DNA from: Romeriopsis sp046049545
Lineage (GTDB): Bacteria > Cyanobacteriota > Cyanobacteriia > Leptolyngbyales > Leptolyngbyaceae
Assembly (NCBI GenBank): GCA_046049545.1
Contig: JBJORF010000020.1
Span: 1 to 53,796, forward strand
DNA length: 53,796 bases
Reading direction: 5' to 3'
Positions 18,113-27,331 of the stretch are shown here, one piece after another (positions within the stretch are counted from its first letter, which is position 1; each line of letters opens with the position of its first letter). The notes under the pieces were generated by a model. That model ran no database searches and was not told where the DNA came from. It saw nothing but the letters and a program-made list of their open reading frames with translations. A program made the position numbers and the translations under genes.

Positions 18113-18658
18113 ATGTTGCAAGCCACTCGTTCGACTCAATCGTCTGCCGCATCATCGCCTAAAACCCCAGGGGCTTCCATGTCCGGGGCGAAGCGAATTA
18201 AATTTGAGACGATCGATCCAGAATCGACATTGCGGGTTTTAGTCGCGCCCTTTAAGGATTTGTGGGTGGCGCTGCCCATGGCCGTGACGCGTAAAATTAT
18301 TCGCCTGGATGCTGATCAATCACAGCTGCAAGCGGGCGATCGCCTACAGGTTGATAACTTCTCAGCCGAAGTGTTTCGGCTCTACGAACATATTTACGAT
18401 CAGCCTAGCCCAGAACCTGCATCCCATGCTGTGGTGCTGTATTTATCGCCGACGCAGATTGTCGCGATTCCGACGACGCAAGTGCCGACGATCGTCGATT
18501 TGCCCAAGGCCGATTTTGCCCCGATCGCGGATGATTATCGCCATCTGTTCATGCTTGAAATCGCGAGCCACATTACTTTGCTGAGTCGAGAGGAAATCGA
18601 CATGACCGTGTTTGTCCTCGATACGGGGAAATTAATTGAGCAGCTCAGTGCGGATTAG
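18113..18658 (+). CDS. CheW-like protein at the end of the pix operon
   Basis: A 181-residue protein with a poorly conserved N-terminal 25 residues rich in Ser, Ala and Thr, then a CheW-like beta structure (STLRVLVAPFKDLWVALPMA, later HAVVLYLSPTQIVAIPTTQV and VFVLDTGKLIEQL). It follows pixL by 70 bases on the same strand and is likely co-transcribed. Synechocystis tax1 has no obvious extra CheW at this place as I recall it, so this may be a second adaptor or a competing scaffold. The assignment rests on fold-like pattern, not a strict motif. Confidence 0.65.
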   Translation: MLQATRSTQSSAASSPKTPGASMSGAKRIKFETIDPESTLRVLVAPFKDLWVALPMAVTRKIIRLDADQSQLQAGDRLQVDNFSAEVFRLYEHIYDQPSPEPASHAVVLYLSPTQIVAIPTTQVPTIVDLPKADFAPIADDYRHLFMLEIASHITLLSREEIDMTVFVLDTGKLIEQLSAD

Positions 18659-18720
18659 GTGAAATCCAAACTAGCAAATGGGTCGTATTCATAGTCGTGT
18701 CCAGTTCCTTGAGTCAGACT

Positions 18721-20297
18721 ATGAAACGCGCCAAGTTTGAGAAACGCTCTCAGTGCGATCGCCTCGGGATTAATTCCCATGCCGATCGTCGTCATGCAAT
18801 CGTGATTGGTGGCAGTATTGCTGGACTCCTGACGGCCCGCATTTTAAGCGATCATTTTAGCCAAGTTACGCTGATTGAACGTGATCGCTTTAGCGATCGG
18901 GCGGCAGCTCGTAAGAGCCAGCCCCATGCGCAGCATTCCCACGCCCTATTAACCCAGGGCAAGGAAATTCTGCATCATTATTTCCCCGATTTACTGGAAT
19001 CGCTGGAACAGGGCGGTGCGGTGGCGGCCGATGCTGGGAAAAGCCGCTGGTATATCGCTGGTAAATATCGACTACAGTATGAGAGTGGAATGACTGGTAT
19101 TTCCTGTAGTCGCCCTTTTCTGGAACAGCAAATTCGCAATCGTGTGATTCTCCGATCGAACATCTCGGTACTCGATGAGTGTTTAGTCGAAGGATTGCTG
19201 ACGCGCCCTGATCCAACAGCTGCAAAGGGTTCAATTGTCATCGGCGTTAAACTCCGCACGGTGCAATCCGCTGATGCGTTAGCGGTGCCCAGGTTGACCG
19301 CTGATGTGATCATGGCAGACTTAGTGAGGGCGTTCGTATTTTTGTGTAAGCGAAGCTGAAAGTGCTGCTAGGAAGGACTTGATTTTTCATTTACACAAAA
19401 TTCTGACCACTCTCAGACTTAGTTGTTGATGCCAGTGGCCGTAATTCGGCTTCGCCGCATTGGCTGACAAATTTGGGCTATGAAAAACTGTCAGAAAGCA
19501 AAATCACCGTTGGGGTGAAATATACAACCCGGATTTATCGCCGTTCTCCGGAGGATCTGCCGGGAGCCCCAAGCCTGGTGATTTCGCCCAATTTGCCGAA
19601 TAATCAAACGGCGGGTGTGGCGGTGCCGATCGAAGGTGATCGCTGGATGGTCACGTTAGTGGGCTGGACAGAGCCGCCGCCCCGCGATGATGCCGGATTT
19701 TTGGCTTTCGCGCAGGCCCTGCCCGCCCCGGATATCGGTAACTTAATCCGTCAGGCTGAACCGTTGTCGGATGCTGTGGGCTACGAATATCGCTGTGGGT
19801 TGCGCCATCATTATGAAAAGCTGTCGCGGTTTCCGACGGGTTATTTGGTGATGGGTGATGCGTTCTGTAGCTTTGACCCGATTTATGGCCAAGGGATGAC
19901 TTCTGCATTAATGCAAGCAGCATTGCTCGATCGGTTGTTGGAGCAGTCGGTCAATGCGCCGCAATTGGCGCGTCAATTTTTCAAACAAGCGGCCAAAATC
20001 ATTGATATTCCTTGGCAAATGACGGTGAACGAAGATTTTCGGTTGCCCACAACTCAGGGTAAGAAACCCCTCGGCACGGATTTAATCAATGCCTACACTC
20101 GCCTTGTTCAGCAAGCGACCCATACTGACCCCGTGGTGTATACCGCCTTTCTCCGGGCGATGAATCTGGTTGCACCGCCGAGCAGTCTTTTCCATCTCCA
20201 CATCCTCTGGCGTGTGTTCCAGGCCAATCGCCGTCCGGCTGCGCCGCTTCATTATTCCCGCGATCGCCGAATTGTCCTGGACAAAACCCCTGGATGA
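18721..20297 (+). pseudogene. FAD-dependent monooxygenase-type oxidoreductase, interrupted by a MITE
   Basis: The two halves of one flavoprotein lie in different frames. The N-terminal half (18721-19325) has the dinucleotide-binding IVIGGSIAGLL and the ERDRF end of the second strand. The C-terminal half (from 19424) resumes with VVDASGRNSASPHWL and has the FAD motif GDAFCSFDPIYGQGM. If the 89-bp element and one copy of its 9-bp target repeat are removed, the frame reads ADL-VVDASGR without a break. The 98-bp addition shifts the frame and brings a stop at 19357-19359. Related enzymes are PHBH-fold flavin monooxygenases acting on small hydrophobic substrates. The gene is almost certainly inactive, and the damage looks recent because both halves are otherwise intact. 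Confidence 0.88.
19326..19414 (+). mobile_element. 89-bp MITE, copy 1, inside the FAD monooxygenase gene
   Basis: A non-coding element with imperfect 24-bp terminal inverted repeats: the left end starts GAGGGCG and runs into TTTTGTGTAA; the right end read in reverse starts GAGAGTGG and runs into the same TTTTGTGTAA. It is flanked by a perfect 9-bp direct repeat AGACTTAGT (19317-19325 and 19415-19423). A second copy about 77% identical lies at 33970. The ends and the 9-bp duplication resemble IS256-family elements, so the element was probably moved by such a transposase, which is not encoded in this window. Confidence 0.9.
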
Positions 20298-20335
20298 CCG
20301 CCAAAATTCAGGAGTAGATTGCGGCGTTCTTCATT

Positions 20336-21421
20336 ATGATCTTTTCGCTTGATCGAGCGGCTGCCCAGGCGATTCAGCAAGCCTATGAGCACTGTCGCGA
20401 TCGGCCCGATCGGTCGGCTTTGCGATCGGCGCTGTGGCAGCATGGACGGGTCTTTCCCTTGGGGGATGAGACCTGCTTTGAAACCCAATGGCAGTGGCTG
20501 AACGACGGCTGGGAAGCCTTGCATCAGTTCCATGCTGATCGGCGATTGGGGCACGCCTGGATTGTGCCATTGTGGATGGTATGGTTGCCGCTCGCGGGAC
20601 AAATGATTGATTGGCGCAACGCTTCCGCCCCGGTGTTGCTCGGCTTGCTCGGCAGTCAAGGCAGCGGCAAGACCACGCTGACGGCTTTGCTCAAACTGCT
20701 GTTGGCGCAGCGTGGCCTGCGGGTCTTGGCTTTGTCGATCGATGATTTTTATTTACCGTACGTCGATCGGCAGGTGTTACAGGGGCGCGATCCGCGATTG
20801 ATTTGGCGGGGGCCACCGGGGACGCATGATTTGGCTTTGTTAGAAGATGTCCTGAAGCAGTTGAAGGCCGGACGATCGACGGTCTCAGTGCCGCGATTTA
20901 ATAAATCAGCGCAGAATGGTGCGGGCGATCGGCAGGGGTTTGAATCCGTTGGGGCGGTGGATTTGGTTCTGCTGGAAGGCTGGCTGGTGGGGACACGTCC
21001 GGTGGCACTGAGTCAGTTGCAGCAGTTGCCTTGGCCGATCGTTACGCCTGCCGATCGGGCATTTGCGGCGGACATGAACTTGGCGCTGCATCGTTATCAA
21101 CCGCTGTGGGCAATGCTTGATCGGTTAGCGGTGTTGCCCTTGGCGGATTATCGCTGGAGTCAACAGTGGCGACAGCAGGCCGAGCGGGAGAGGCGCGATG
21201 ACCTCCGATCGGTCGTCGACCATCGGGGTCAGGCGGGCATGGACGACCAAACTGTTCAGCAATTTGTGGCGTATTTCTGGAAGGCACTCCACCCAGACTT
21301 ATTCATTGCGCCCCTGGTGTGCGATCCGGCCTGGGCCGACTGGATCGTCGAAATCGGCGCGGATCACCAACCGCAACGGTGGGGTTTTCCGGGTGCGGCT
21401 TGGGAATTGGGGAAAGAGTGA
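20336..21421 (+). CDS. glyK: D-glycerate 3-kinase, plant/cyanobacterial type
   Basis: This enzyme phosphorylates glycerate to 3-phosphoglycerate, the last step of photorespiration. The 361-residue protein has a P-loop (GSQGSGKTT), the LSIDDFYLPYVDR segment, RGPPGTHDLALL and a Walker B-like VDLVLLEGWLVG, all typical of the GLYK family related to phosphoribulokinase. An N-terminal helical extension of about 95 residues is normal for cyanobacterial members. No close ribosome-binding site is seen before the ATG at 20336. It lies downstream of the broken flavoprotein gene on the same strand. Confidence 0.9.
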   Translation: MIFSLDRAAAQAIQQAYEHCRDRPDRSALRSALWQHGRVFPLGDETCFETQWQWLNDGWEALHQFHADRRLGHAWIVPLWMVWLPLAGQMIDWRNASAPVLLGLLGSQGSGKTTLTALLKLLLAQRGLRVLALSIDDFYLPYVDRQVLQGRDPRLIWRGPPGTHDLALLEDVLKQLKAGRSTVSVPRFNKSAQNGAGDRQGFESVGAVDLVLLEGWLVGTRPVALSQLQQLPWPIVTPADRAFAADMNLALHRYQPLWAMLDRLAVLPLADYRWSQQWRQQAERERRDDLRSVVDHRGQAGMDDQTVQQFVAYFWKALHPDLFIAPLVCDPAWADWIVEIGADHQPQRWGFPGAAWELGKE

Positions 21422-21498
21422 TCGCGCGCTGTAGTTCTGGACTACCCTAGGGAAGGAATTCTTGCGTCTCGTGTAATCGACTACCCGTATCTCCCCCT

Positions 21499-23013
21499 AT
21501 GAAAGTTTCGATGTCGGCTTCCCCCGCCCAGTCCCGTCAGATTAAACAGCAGTTGGCCTCGCCGGAAGAATCGCTGTCCTATGAATTGGGCAAGGCAGTA
21601 CAGGAATTGCCGCCACTCTACACGCGGATCCTGTCGGGGACGATCGGGCTATTGACCTTGGGGACGATCGGCTGGGCGAACTTTAGCACCGTGGAAGAAG
21701 TGGCGGTGACCCAGGGCAAACTGTTGCCCTCGACGGAAGTGCGACCGATTCGGGCGACGGCGGTGGGGGGCGTATCCAAGGCGTTGGTTAAAGAAGGGGA
21801 TCAGGTCAGTAAAGAACAAACTCTGATCGAAATGGATCCCGGTGCAGTGGAAACCAGCGTTGCGAGCCTCGAAAAAGAAGTCGCGAAAATCAAAGACGAA
21901 ATTTCCCGTCTCCAGCTCGAAAATCAAGGTAATACAGCGGGTTCGACCCCAGAGCAGCGCGCCTTACTGCAAGCGCGGCAGTTGGATTTGGCGACGAAGC
22001 AGCAGGGCGCGATCGCTGAGGCAAATCGTCAGCAGGCGGCGATCGCGGAACAACAGACCCGGCGCGATCGGATTCAAGAAGCCATGGCCAGTGCCCGCAA
22101 CAGTAAGGCCAATGCTGCGGAGCGTTTAGCGAAGGCGGAAGAAGGTCTAGCGAGTGCGCGCGAGGGCTTGGTGCAGACCCAGGAACGGGCCGATCGCTTC
22201 TCAAAGCTGGAAAATTCCGGGGCGATCGCTAACGTCAACGTGATCGATGCCCGGGAGCGGTTAGCCCAAGCCAAGCAATCTGTGGCGCAAGCGGAACAGC
22301 AAAAAATTTCGGCCCAAAATGATCTCGATCAAGCGGATAGCGAGATTCGATCGATGGCGGATGAATTGGCGGGCCAAGATTCGCGCATTGTCCAGGCCCA
22401 GGAAGCATTTCAGGCATCGGTCAGCAACGTGCAAAACGTCCAACCGAATCGCCAGAGCGAGGTCCTCACTCAGCTCACCCAGCGTCAAGCGGAACTGACC
22501 GCCAAGCAAGGGGAACTGGAAGTTGCCAAAAAGCAAAAGTCCGAACGCGAAACCGTTAAGGCGCCGTTTGATGGCACCATTTATAACCTCAAAGTCACCC
22601 AAGGCCCGGTACAGCAGGGCGAAGAACTGCTCTCGATTCTGCCGAAGGATCAGGAACTGGTGATGGAAGTGAAGGTGCTGAACCAGGATATCGGCTTTGT
22701 GGGGCCAGGGAAACGGGCGAAGGTAAAGCTGACGGCCTTTCCCTACCAAGAATTCACGGTGATCGACGGCGAAGTGCTGAGCATTAGTCCGGATGCCGTG
22801 GTGGAGCGTGACGAGAACGGTCGTGAACTTGGCCCGGTCTTCTTGGCAAAGGTGAAGTTGAACCGCAGTTCAGTTAAAGTGCGCGGCGAGGATAAGCCGC
22901 TGACACCGGGGATGACAGGCACAGCGGATATTGTGACGCGCAAGAAGTCGATTCTCAGCTTTGTCCTCGAGCCGATCACGAAGAAGTTTGATGAAGCGTT
23001 CTCGGCTCGATAG
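21499..23013 (+). CDS. HlyD-family membrane-fusion (adaptor) protein
   Basis: A 504-residue periplasmic adaptor of the kind that joins an inner-membrane transporter to an outer-membrane channel. After about 45 cytoplasmic residues comes one membrane helix (ILSGTIGLLTLGTIGWANFS), then the first half of the lipoyl domain, a long coiled-coil hairpin rich in Gln, Ala and Glu (about residues 120-340), the second lipoyl half (VKAPFDGTIYNLKVTQGPVQ) and a beta-barrel part. No ABC transporter or outer-membrane partner lies beside it, so partners must be elsewhere. Export of proteins, peptides or polysaccharide are all possible. Confidence 0.88.
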   Translation: MKVSMSASPAQSRQIKQQLASPEESLSYELGKAVQELPPLYTRILSGTIGLLTLGTIGWANFSTVEEVAVTQGKLLPSTEVRPIRATAVGGVSKALVKEGDQVSKEQTLIEMDPGAVETSVASLEKEVAKIKDEISRLQLENQGNTAGSTPEQRALLQARQLDLATKQQGAIAEANRQQAAIAEQQTRRDRIQEAMASARNSKANAAERLAKAEEGLASAREGLVQTQERADRFSKLENSGAIANVNVIDARERLAQAKQSVAQAEQQKISAQNDLDQADSEIRSMADELAGQDSRIVQAQEAFQASVSNVQNVQPNRQSEVLTQLTQRQAELTAKQGELEVAKKQKSERETVKAPFDGTIYNLKVTQGPVQQGEELLSILPKDQELVMEVKVLNQDIGFVGPGKRAKVKLTAFPYQEFTVIDGEVLSISPDAVVERDENGRELGPVFLAKVKLNRSSVKVRGEDKPLTPGMTGTADIVTRKKSILSFVLEPITKKFDEAFSAR

Positions 23014-23087
23014 GTTTCTCGGTGTGATCGGTTGAGTTGGCCCGGAAGTCCGATAGAATAGGGGCGGCTCAATGTTTCGCGGGACCT

Positions 23088-24017
23088 ATGAGAATTTTGG
23101 CGTTTATTCCGGGTGAGATGGCGGATCAACTGCGCGCCTTCCCCACCCTATCGGCTTTAGCAACGGCCTATCCCGGTAGCAAAATCGATGTGGTAGCGGC
23201 ACCCAGCGCGATCGCGGCCTATCAGGTCGCTTCAGCTGTGGCGGAAAAAATTCCCTTTGACCTGACGGCCCGCAATAGTTTGGCGGACTGGGGCAATTTG
23301 CTCGGAATCGTACGCGATCGGGAATATGAAATCGTAATTGCGCCGCGTCCGACTTTGAGTTTGAGCTTAATGCTGTGGCTATCGGGGATTCCAACGCGGG
23401 TGACCTATGCGAACAGTCCCGGTGCAGGGCTCTATACGGTACAGGTGCCCGTACCGAAGACCATGACTGCCACGGCTGACTATGGGATTTTGCAGGGCTT
23501 AGGCATTGGTGGGGATTGCCCGGAGCTGAAGGTTAATCTGCCGAAGCCTGCCCTTGATTGGGCGGATGGGGAACGTCAGCGCTTGGGGCTGGCCAGTGGC
23601 GGCTATGTGCTGATGTACAGCCCGGATGCAGGGTATCCCGTGAACAGCTGGGACTCGATTTTGCAGGACTTTCAGAAAAAGCAGCCGGACTTGCCCGTGG
23701 TCTGGCTCCAGAATCGTCAAAATGCGGAGCTGTCGGCGCAGATTGCTGATCGGGTGCCGAGCCTGAAGTTGACCCGCCCGAAGGATTTGGCGCAGGCGAT
23801 CGCGATGATTGCTGGGGCCAACCTAGTCTTGGCTGCGGAAGGCGAAATTCTGCAATCGGCGATCGCGGCCAAAACCTTTACCCTGGGACTGTTTGGAGCT
23901 TCTGATCCGGCTCAAGTGATGCCGACGGGCGATAGTTATCTTGCCCTACGGTCGCCCACGGGTAAGCTGGCTGACATCGCTCCAGCGACAGTGCTGGAGC
24001 GAGTTTGGAATAACTAG
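23088..24017 (+). CDS. Glycosyltransferase family 9-like (heptosyltransferase-type) protein
   Basis: A 309-residue protein that starts MRILAFIPGEMADQLRAFPT, the usual N-terminus of family 9 (ADP-heptose:LPS heptosyltransferase-like) proteins with a GT-B fold. The second half has VLMYSPDAG and VLAAEGEIL, corresponding to the donor-binding side. The start at 23088 removes 17 residues of an upstream-open frame and fits the family. It probably acts in making cell-surface polysaccharide, but cyanobacterial members are often divergent; donor and acceptor are unknown. It follows the HlyD gene by about 75 bases. Confidence 0.75.
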   Translation: MRILAFIPGEMADQLRAFPTLSALATAYPGSKIDVVAAPSAIAAYQVASAVAEKIPFDLTARNSLADWGNLLGIVRDREYEIVIAPRPTLSLSLMLWLSGIPTRVTYANSPGAGLYTVQVPVPKTMTATADYGILQGLGIGGDCPELKVNLPKPALDWADGERQRLGLASGGYVLMYSPDAGYPVNSWDSILQDFQKKQPDLPVVWLQNRQNAELSAQIADRVPSLKLTRPKDLAQAIAMIAGANLVLAAEGEILQSAIAAKTFTLGLFGASDPAQVMPTGDSYLALRSPTGKLADIAPATVLERVWNN

Positions 24018-24049
24018 TTTAAATTTGCGAGTTTGGGGAAATGGCGGAT

Positions 24050-24637
24050 TTACTGCCGTTCCGGCTGGGGGACTGGGATGACAATGACGCGCTGATTGAA
24101 GATCGCGGCGGGAATGCCCGTGGTCGATTCAAGCGGCTCATCGCCTCCGACGCTGATTCCACTGCCATAGATCTGCGTGCCCGCGATCGACAGGTTGTAC
24201 AGATTCGCGCCGCGCGTATCGGCGAACATTGCGATCGCCTGATTCATGTTGGCATTGGCCAAGTTCGATCGGTTTAGCGAGGCGTTGGTTAGATAGGTCT
24301 TTTGCAAGCGAGCTTGGCTGAGATCAGCACCCGTCAAATCCGCCCCTTCGAGGTTGGCTCCTTCGAGGTTGGCCCCACGGAGGTTCGCCTCCCGTAAGTC
24401 AGCCCCAATTAGATGGGCATGACTCAAATCGGCCCCGGCCAAGTTACAGCCTGCGCAGGCTCCGGTTTGCAGAAGTTGTTGCACATTGCTAGAGACGGAG
24501 GGCAAAATGCGGTCACTGCGGCTTGGTGCGGCCAGACTGGGCATCACCAACATTGCCGTACTCATAATTGCCCCGGTGAAGCTAAGGGCGAGGGTTTTAC
24601 CAGATTGCACGCGCTGACCCTGAAGTTGGAATTTCAT
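24050..24637 (-). CDS. Secreted pentapeptide-repeat protein
   Basis: A 195-residue protein with an N-terminal signal segment ending in SLAAPS and about 14 pentapeptide repeats of the A(D/N)Lxx type (GADLREANLRGANLEGANLE). Such repeats fold as a right-handed square beta-helix. A Cys pair (ACAGCNL) marks the beginning of the repeat zone, a pattern seen in many cyanobacterial exported pentapeptide proteins. It converges with the GT9 gene. The function is unknown; the location is predicted to be lumen or periplasm. Confidence 0.88.
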   Translation of the reverse strand: MKFQLQGQRVQSGKTLALSFTGAIMSTAMLVMPSLAAPSRSDRILPSVSSNVQQLLQTGACAGCNLAGADLSHAHLIGADLREANLRGANLEGANLEGADLTGADLSQARLQKTYLTNASLNRSNLANANMNQAIAMFADTRGANLYNLSIAGTQIYGSGISVGGDEPLESTTGIPAAIFNQRVIVIPVPQPERQ

Positions 24638-25032
24638 AGCTGGGCCTCCTCAAACCGAATTTACGGTGAACTACACATCATTGGGAACAAATTCCGGTGG
24701 CAGGGATGCAAAAACTGAAATATTTTTGAGCGGATGGGATGCAAATTTTCCGGACAGACGGAAAAGCGTTGATGGGGCGGAAGTAGACGGCTTTTTCCCT
24801 AGTTTCCATTGTGGCGCATAAATTTTGTTCTCTGGCTGGCGGGAATACATATGTTTAGTTCTCTTAACAATTAGTAATTCAGTAACCCGCCCGATGCCAT
24901 CGGGGTTTCCGGGATTAGTCCACGATCGCGCTAAGAAATCTGCCCTTGGAGATTCCCGTTGCTCTCAGAATTTTGATAAAATTTAATTCAATTCATCACA
25001 GACCAATCACAGCACGGTTTAGGAGAAACGTA
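24638..25032. promoter_or_regulatory. Divergent intergenic region
   Basis: Nearly 400 bases between two divergent genes. I see no gene here. A TAAAAT (24977-24982) may be the -10 box of the gene at 25033; no good -35 box was found. Confidence 0.3.
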
Positions 25033-25521
25033 ATGGGTTTCTGGAACAAGATTTTTGGTAAGGGCGGTTCCTACTTCCTCGATGATGAGGCGGCAAAGGG
25101 CTTGGGTGACACCGAGTACATGAAGCAATCGAAGGCTGTCCGTCGGACGTTCCCCGGCGTGGCTGGCGAAGAAGAGTTTGAGGTGACCCAGCAGGTCTCG
25201 GCAATAGATCGGGCGACGTTTGATTCGCGTAAGGGTGGTGCTGCCCCGGCTCCGCGTGCGGCAACTTCCAGCAGTTCCAGCTTTGGGGGATCCAGTTTTG
25301 GGAGTTCCAACTTTGGGAGTTCCAACTTTGGCAATTCGAGCTTCGGTAACGCCAGCTTTAGCAGTTCGAGCTTTGGCGGTAGCGGAGCAGGAGAACCAGC
25401 CCCTGCGGCGGAGGCAGAACCAGCAGCGGCACCGGAACCGGAATTTCAGCCCAGCCGATCGACAAATGTGGATTCCAGCATGGATATGTTCCGCAACATG
25501 GCGAAGAAGATTGGTCGCTAG
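25033..25521 (+). CDS. Conserved-looking protein with Ser-Phe-Gly repeats
   Basis: A 162-residue cytoplasmic-looking protein. The N-terminal 75 residues (GFWNKIFGKGGSYFLDDEAAKGLGDTEYM and on) look like a folded or membrane-surface segment. The middle has about nine short repeats of the SSFG/SSNFG type, then a Pro-Ala-Glu stretch, and the C-terminal 20 residues (MDMFRNMAKKIGR) are again ordered-looking. The ATG at 25033 has AGGAG in front of it; the open frame from 24946 is not used. I do not recognise the family. The SFG tract could be a flexible or self-associating linker. A strong terminator follows. Confidence 0.7.
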   Translation: MGFWNKIFGKGGSYFLDDEAAKGLGDTEYMKQSKAVRRTFPGVAGEEEFEVTQQVSAIDRATFDSRKGGAAPAPRAATSSSSSFGGSSFGSSNFGSSNFGNSSFGNASFSSSSFGGSGAGEPAPAAEAEPAAAPEPEFQPSRSTNVDSSMDMFRNMAKKIGR

Positions 25522-25562
25522 TTAGCGGGTAAAGCGAGCGGATAAGTTGGCTGGCGAATTGG

Positions 25563-25590
25563 AAAGGGGGTCGTTGTGCCCCCTTTTCTT
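25563..25590 (+). terminator. Rho-independent terminator
   Basis: An 8-bp perfect stem AAAGGGGG / CCCCCTTT (loop of 8) is followed by TCTTGTGTTT, 41 bases after the stop of the SFG-repeat gene. Confidence 0.8.
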
Positions 25591-25622
25591 GTGTTTGCTC
25601 TTTTGAAGAGGATGTGACTGTT

Positions 25623-26984
25623 ATGAGCCTTGCACCGACTGTGATTGCCCATTCTCCCCATCCCCTGCGGCCCAAAATCATCGTGCTGGATGATGATCCC
25701 ACGGGCTCACAGACGGTGCATAGCTGTCTGCTGCTGCTGCAATGGGATGTAGAGACGCTGCGGCTGGGATTGCGGGATCAAGCGCCGATCGTTTTCATCT
25801 TGACCAATACGCGATCGCTCAGCCCTGACCAAGCCGCCCAAGTCACCCGTGAAGCCTGCCAAAATCTTCAGCAAGCGATCGCCCTTGAGGGTATTCAAGA
25901 TTTTTTGGTGGTCAGCCGATCGGACTCCACCCTGCGCGGCCATTACCCGCTCGAAACGGATGTGATTGCCGAAGTTTTGGGCGGCTTTGATGCTCATTTT
26001 CTAGTGCCCGCATTTTTTGAGGGGGGCCGGACGACCCGGAATTCGGTGCATTATCTCAACGTGAATGGGGTCGATACGCCCGTGCATGAGACGGAATTTG
26101 CACGGGATTCAGTGTTTGGTTACCGACATAGCTATTTGCCCGATTACGTCGCCGAGAAAACCCAAGGTCGAATTCCAGCGGCGGCGGTGGAACGATTGGT
26201 GCTGGCGGATGTACGATCGCCGGAACTAGCCGATCGCTTAATGACCTTGCAAGGTAATGTCTGCGGCGTGGTCGATGCGGTCACCCAAGCGGATCTCGAT
26301 CAGTTTGCCGCCGCAGTCCTAGCGGTGGCCTCAACCGGAAAACGCTTTTTATTCCGCAGTGCGGCAAGTTTGTTGACCGCGTTGGCCCAGTTACCGCCCC
26401 AGCCGATTGCTCCGGCGGCGATGGCGGAATATGTGCGGCAAGGCCGACCGGGGGCCGTGATCGTCGGTTCCCACGTGCAAAAAACCACGGCGCAATTGGC
26501 GGAACTGCTGAAGGCTCCCGGCATCCTGGGGATCGAAATCGATGTGGTGCAACTGCGCGATCGGCCCGCCCAAGCCCCCGCTGAACTATTAGAACAAGTC
26601 TGGCAACAAGTGACCCAAGCCCATGCAGTGGGGCAGACCGTGGTGATCTATACCAGTCGCGAAGAATTGAGCTTTGACGATATTCAGCAGCGACTGGATT
26701 TTGGGGTGGCGGTGTCGCGATTGCTGATGGATGTGCTGCGGCATTTGCCGGAGACGATCGGCTTTTTGATCAGCAAAGGCGGCATCACGTCGAATGACAC
26801 CTTAAGTCAGGGTTTGGCACTGCGATCGGCGCGGTTGCTGGGGCAAGTGATCCCCGGCGTTTCGATGGTCACCACAGAACCGGATCATGCCCAATTCCCC
26901 AACTTGCCCGTGGTTTTATTCCCAGGGAATGTCGGGGATGAGACGGCATTGGCGACGGCCTATCAGCGGTTGAGTCAGGTCTAG
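25623..26984 (+). CDS. Four-carbon acid sugar kinase family (DUF1537) protein
   Basis: A 453-residue member of the DUF1537 family, whose studied members phosphorylate threonate, erythronate or related sugar acids (DtnK, OtnK types). Family marks are VLDDDPTGSQTVH near the N-terminus, TNTRSL, VSRSDSTLRGHYPLE, HFLVPAFFEGGRTT and, in the C-terminal nucleotide-binding domain, VGSHVQKTTAQL and ISKGGITSND. The kinase order and length are normal. I start at the ATG at 25623; the frame is also open from a GTG at 25614. A GarR-type reductase follows at 27332, which fits a sugar-acid role but does not prove the substrate. Confidence 0.87.
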   Translation: MSLAPTVIAHSPHPLRPKIIVLDDDPTGSQTVHSCLLLLQWDVETLRLGLRDQAPIVFILTNTRSLSPDQAAQVTREACQNLQQAIALEGIQDFLVVSRSDSTLRGHYPLETDVIAEVLGGFDAHFLVPAFFEGGRTTRNSVHYLNVNGVDTPVHETEFARDSVFGYRHSYLPDYVAEKTQGRIPAAAVERLVLADVRSPELADRLMTLQGNVCGVVDAVTQADLDQFAAAVLAVASTGKRFLFRSAASLLTALAQLPPQPIAPAAMAEYVRQGRPGAVIVGSHVQKTTAQLAELLKAPGILGIEIDVVQLRDRPAQAPAELLEQVWQQVTQAHAVGQTVVIYTSREELSFDDIQQRLDFGVAVSRLLMDVLRHLPETIGFLISKGGITSNDTLSQGLALRSARLLGQVIPGVSMVTTEPDHAQFPNLPVVLFPGNVGDETALATAYQRLSQV

Positions 26985-27003
26985 GGGCTGAAATATTGTG
27001 GGC

Positions 27004-27108
27004 CTAAAGCACCAACAACAGCAGCAGAAACGCGATTAAAGTCAGCCCTGATTCTGTGAAGAAGGAAAGCTCATTGGATTTTTCTGAGGCGTTTGTTTTC
27101 TGAGTCAT
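27004..27108 (-). CDS. Small single-span membrane protein (34 aa)
   Basis: A short reading frame in the 347-base gap between the DUF1537 and GarR genes. It codes 34 residues: a polar, Ser/Thr/Asn-rich half and a hydrophobic C-terminal helix (LTLIAFLLLLLVL). GGAGG lies 8 bases before the ATG, a better ribosome-binding site than most genes here. Many small cyanobacterial membrane subunits have this form, but I cannot match it to a named one. The rest of the gap holds nothing I can support. Confidence 0.55.
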   Translation of the reverse strand: MTQKTNASEKSNELSFFTESGLTLIAFLLLLLVL

Positions 27109-27331
27109 GGTGATGCCCTCCAGGGGATACACGAGGTGAAGTGCGATTCAGGAACTCCAGCGGGCCAGTTAGGGAAGGTGATGTTTGCGATGACTGTCTA
27201 TACGACTAAATTGTTGCAGCTTATGCAAAAGCCGCTAGTGATGATCATCGCGCATGACTGTGATCCCGATCGGGCTTTGTTAGTGATATGAAATAATTCT
27301 CTCAATCACGCAATTAATTCGGTCACCGCAG

